DNA from: CAZHJK01 sp964533275
Lineage (GTDB): Bacteria > Bacillota > Clostridia > Eubacteriales > Garciellaceae
DNA length: 64,000 nucleotides
Direction of reading: 5' to 3'
Assembly (NCBI GenBank): GCA_964533275.1
Contig: CAZHJK010000011.1
Coordinates: forward strand, 18,610 to 82,609
Numbering within the stretch: the stretch's first letter is position 1; each line of letters starts with the position of its first letter. The position numbers were made by a program, and so were the translations under genes. The notes beneath the pieces are model-generated. The model was not told the DNA's origin, searched no databases, and worked only from the letters and a program-made list of their open reading frames with translations. This document shows, in pieces, positions 62,549-64,000 of the stretch.

Positions 62549-62712
62549 AAGGTAGAGGGTATAAGGTAGTAGGGAACAGGGAACGGATACTAGATGCTAG
62601 ATGTTAGAAAAAGATTTATATTATAAATCCTTAAGCATTTACTAGGAACTAGTAACCAGGAACTAGTAACTAAAATCACTGATCACTGATAACTGATAAC
62701 CGATAACTAGAA
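62549..62712 (+). repeat. Low-complexity repeat cluster between rph and rdgB
   Basis: Stacked short motifs: GTAGAAGGTAGAGGGTATAA, GGGAACAGGGAACGG, ACTAGATGCTAGATG, two CTAGGAACTAGTAAC-like units, then repeated TGATAACTGATAACCGATAA. The last two are related to the strings at 39334, 43693 and 52818. No ORF. Confidence 0.7.
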
Positions 62713-62785
62713 AATTTTATGATTAAAAGTTAAAGTTTTGGATAAATAAAATAAATACTGTTCTTTAATGGAGGATTTAATAAGA

Positions 62786-63382
62786 ATGGAAGAGGTAAAT
62801 ATAATAGTTGCTTCTGGCAACCTACATAAAATTAAAGAGGTTAAGGCAATTTTAGCTCCCTTAGGATATAACATTAAATCAATGGAGGAAGCTGGTATAG
62901 ATATAGACATCCTGGAGGATGGCAAGAATTTTGAGGAGAATGCCTTGATAAAGGCACGAGCATTGGCCACTATTTCTAATGAAATAGTAGTGGCTGACGA
63001 TTCAGGATTAGAGGTTGAGATATTAGATAATGCCCCGGGTATATATTCTGCTCGATATGCAGGTGAGCATGGAAATGATAAAGCAAACAACCATAAACTG
63101 CTAAGAGAATTAAAGAATGTGCCAGAGCATAAAAGAGGGGCTAGGTTTTATTGCGCCATAGCTATGGTATACCCCAGTGGAAAAGAAATAGTGGTAGCTG
63201 GAGAATGTAAAGGAATAATAGGGTTAGAGCCAAAGGGAAGTGGTGGATTTGGATATGATCCCCTATTCTTTATCCCACAATTAGGCAAAACCTATGCACA
63301 ACTAGATCCAGAAGAAAAAAATAACATTAGTCATCGTTCGAGGGCATTGGATGCGCTTAAGAAGGTTTTGTTAGATAGGTAA
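62786..63382 (+). CDS. rdgB: XTP/dITP diphosphatase (RdgB/HAM1)
   Basis: 198 residues from ATG 62786 (an in-frame ATG at 62768 lies before the GGAGG). VASGNLHKIKEV (about 6), ADDSGLEVEIL (about 72), ARYAGE, GSGGFGYDPLF (about 153) and SHRSRAL (about 185). Removes non-canonical purine nucleotides. It precedes a YfcE-like gene by 12 bp. Confidence 0.94.
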   Translation: MEEVNIIVASGNLHKIKEVKAILAPLGYNIKSMEEAGIDIDILEDGKNFEENALIKARALATISNEIVVADDSGLEVEILDNAPGIYSARYAGEHGNDKANNHKLLRELKNVPEHKRGARFYCAIAMVYPSGKEIVVAGECKGIIGLEPKGSGGFGYDPLFFIPQLGKTYAQLDPEEKNNISHRSRALDALKKVLLDR

Positions 63383-63394
63383 GGAGGATGTAAA

Positions 63395-63874
63395 TTGAGG
63401 GTGGGAGTCATCAGTGATACACATGGTAATATTCCCCTTTTTAATAAGGCAATAAAGGAAATGGGGGAGATAGATATTTATATACATTTAGGGGATTATA
63501 TTAATGATGCAAAAAAAGTATTTAATAATACGGAGGTAAATTATATAGCAGTAAAGGGTAATTGTGATCTTATAGATAATGAGGATGAAGAAGTTGTCGT
63601 AGATATAAATAGTAAGAAATTCTTTATTTGCCATGGTCATAAATATAACATTAAGTATGGATATAATAATATTTATTATCGAGCTTTAGAAGAGGAAGCA
63701 AATGTGGTACTTTTTGGTCATACCCACATGCCTTTATTGCTATGGTATAATGGAATATTATTTTTTAATCCAGGTAGTACTATATATCCCAAGGGTGGAA
63801 GTGAAGCTTCCTATGGTGTTATTGAAATAGTCGATGGTGAAATATATCCTGAGATTTTTGAAGTTAAAAAATAA
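63395..63874 (+). CDS. YfcE/MJ0936-family metallophosphoesterase
   Basis: 159 residues. Metal-binding motifs SDTHGN (about 7), HLGDY (about 31), KGNCD (about 53), CHGHKY (about 74) and FGHTHMP (about 107), with PGS (about 127). A phosphodiesterase of unknown natural substrate. TTG start after AAGGAGG. Probably cotranscribed with rdgB. Confidence 0.92.
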   Translation: MRVGVISDTHGNIPLFNKAIKEMGEIDIYIHLGDYINDAKKVFNNTEVNYIAVKGNCDLIDNEDEEVVVDINSKKFFICHGHKYNIKYGYNNIYYRALEEEANVVLFGHTHMPLLLWYNGILFFNPGSTIYPKGGSEASYGVIEIVDGEIYPEIFEVKK

Positions 63875-63883
63875 AAATTCATA

Positions 63884-63912
63884 TTGACAAGTTAGCTGAT
63901 ATGAGTTATACT
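63884..63912 (+). promoter_or_regulatory. tRNA promoter
   Basis: TTGACA (63884-63889), 17-bp spacer, TATACT (63907-63912), 33 bp upstream of the tRNA-Pro gene. Confidence 0.85.
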
Positions 63913-63945
63913 AAATCTTGTCGCTAAGATGTAAGACAACAGTTT

Positions 63946-64000
63946 CGAGGTGTAGCGCAGTTTGGTAGCGCACATGGTTTGGGACCATGGGGCCGGGGGT
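63946..64000 (+). tRNA. tRNA-Pro(TGG), cut at window end
   Basis: CGAGGTGTAGCGCAGTTTGG is the acceptor and D-arm start. The anticodon arm CATGG-TTTGGGA-CCATG has anticodon TGG, followed by the variable loop and the first T-arm bases (CCGGGGGT). The 3' 20 or so bases lie outside the window. Confidence 0.93.

Overview
The window looks like a chromosomal segment of a low-GC, anaerobic, spore-forming member of the Clostridia. The grounds are AT-rich sequence with strong AGGAGG-type ribosome binding sites, a sensory-type [FeFe] hydrogenase, several ferredoxin-like proteins, GerMN and LysM-GH18 proteins typical of spore formers, a SipW/TasA-type surface operon, and Gram-positive PyrR control of pyrimidine synthesis. 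An Alkaliphilus-like relative is my guess; the genus cannot be fixed from the sequence alone.

Layout. 0-2.6 kb: a glycosidase-like gene overlapping a nitrilase-fold gene whose catalytic triad looks broken. 2.8-7.2 kb: a complete Bce-type antimicrobial peptide sensing and detoxification module (response regulator, kinase, ABC ATPase, permease) with a matching operator. 7.3-12.8 kb (minus strand): a surface or biofilm operon with a VWA adhesin, three SipW-dependent TasA/camelysin-like proteins, the SipW signal peptidase and an LPQTG-anchored protein, preceded by two tandem c-di-GMP-I riboswitches. 13.3-14.4 kb: a NiCo riboswitch and its cation diffusion facilitator. 14.6-29.3 kb: DUF362 ferredoxin, MBL and alpha/beta hydrolases, a HydS/phosphatase/[2Fe-2S] cluster, three DMT transporters (two tandem duplicates), AEC and ArAE exporters and a YbdG-like MscS channel.

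29.4-37.0 kb is an accessory region. It holds a small membrane protein with an HTH partner, a decayed MBL gene, a four-gene cassette (controller HTH, C5 cytosine methyltransferase, DUF262 protein, HEPN nuclease) driven by a consensus promoter that places the start site at the ATG, a broken copy of the 5' end of pcrA, a VanZ-domain gene and a RAYT (REP-associated tyrosine transposase) gene. The RAYT gene is bracketed by inverted copies of a repeat (core GGGGACGGTGACTTT) that recurs about ten times in the window. The cassette is the best candidate here for an undescribed defence system.

37.0-64.0 kb is mostly housekeeping: pcrA-ligA, a ferredoxin and Crp/Fnr regulator pair, an oppABCDF peptide importer, a DUF1540 mini-gene, a HypE-like protein, the pyrR-B-C-F-K-D-E operon with two PyrR attenuators (the second contains a leader peptide whose stop codon touches the terminator stem), LysM-GH18, GerMN lipoprotein, rph, rdgB, a YfcE-type phosphodiesterase and the start of a tRNA-Pro gene. 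Functions are read from motifs recognised by eye; no database search was run.
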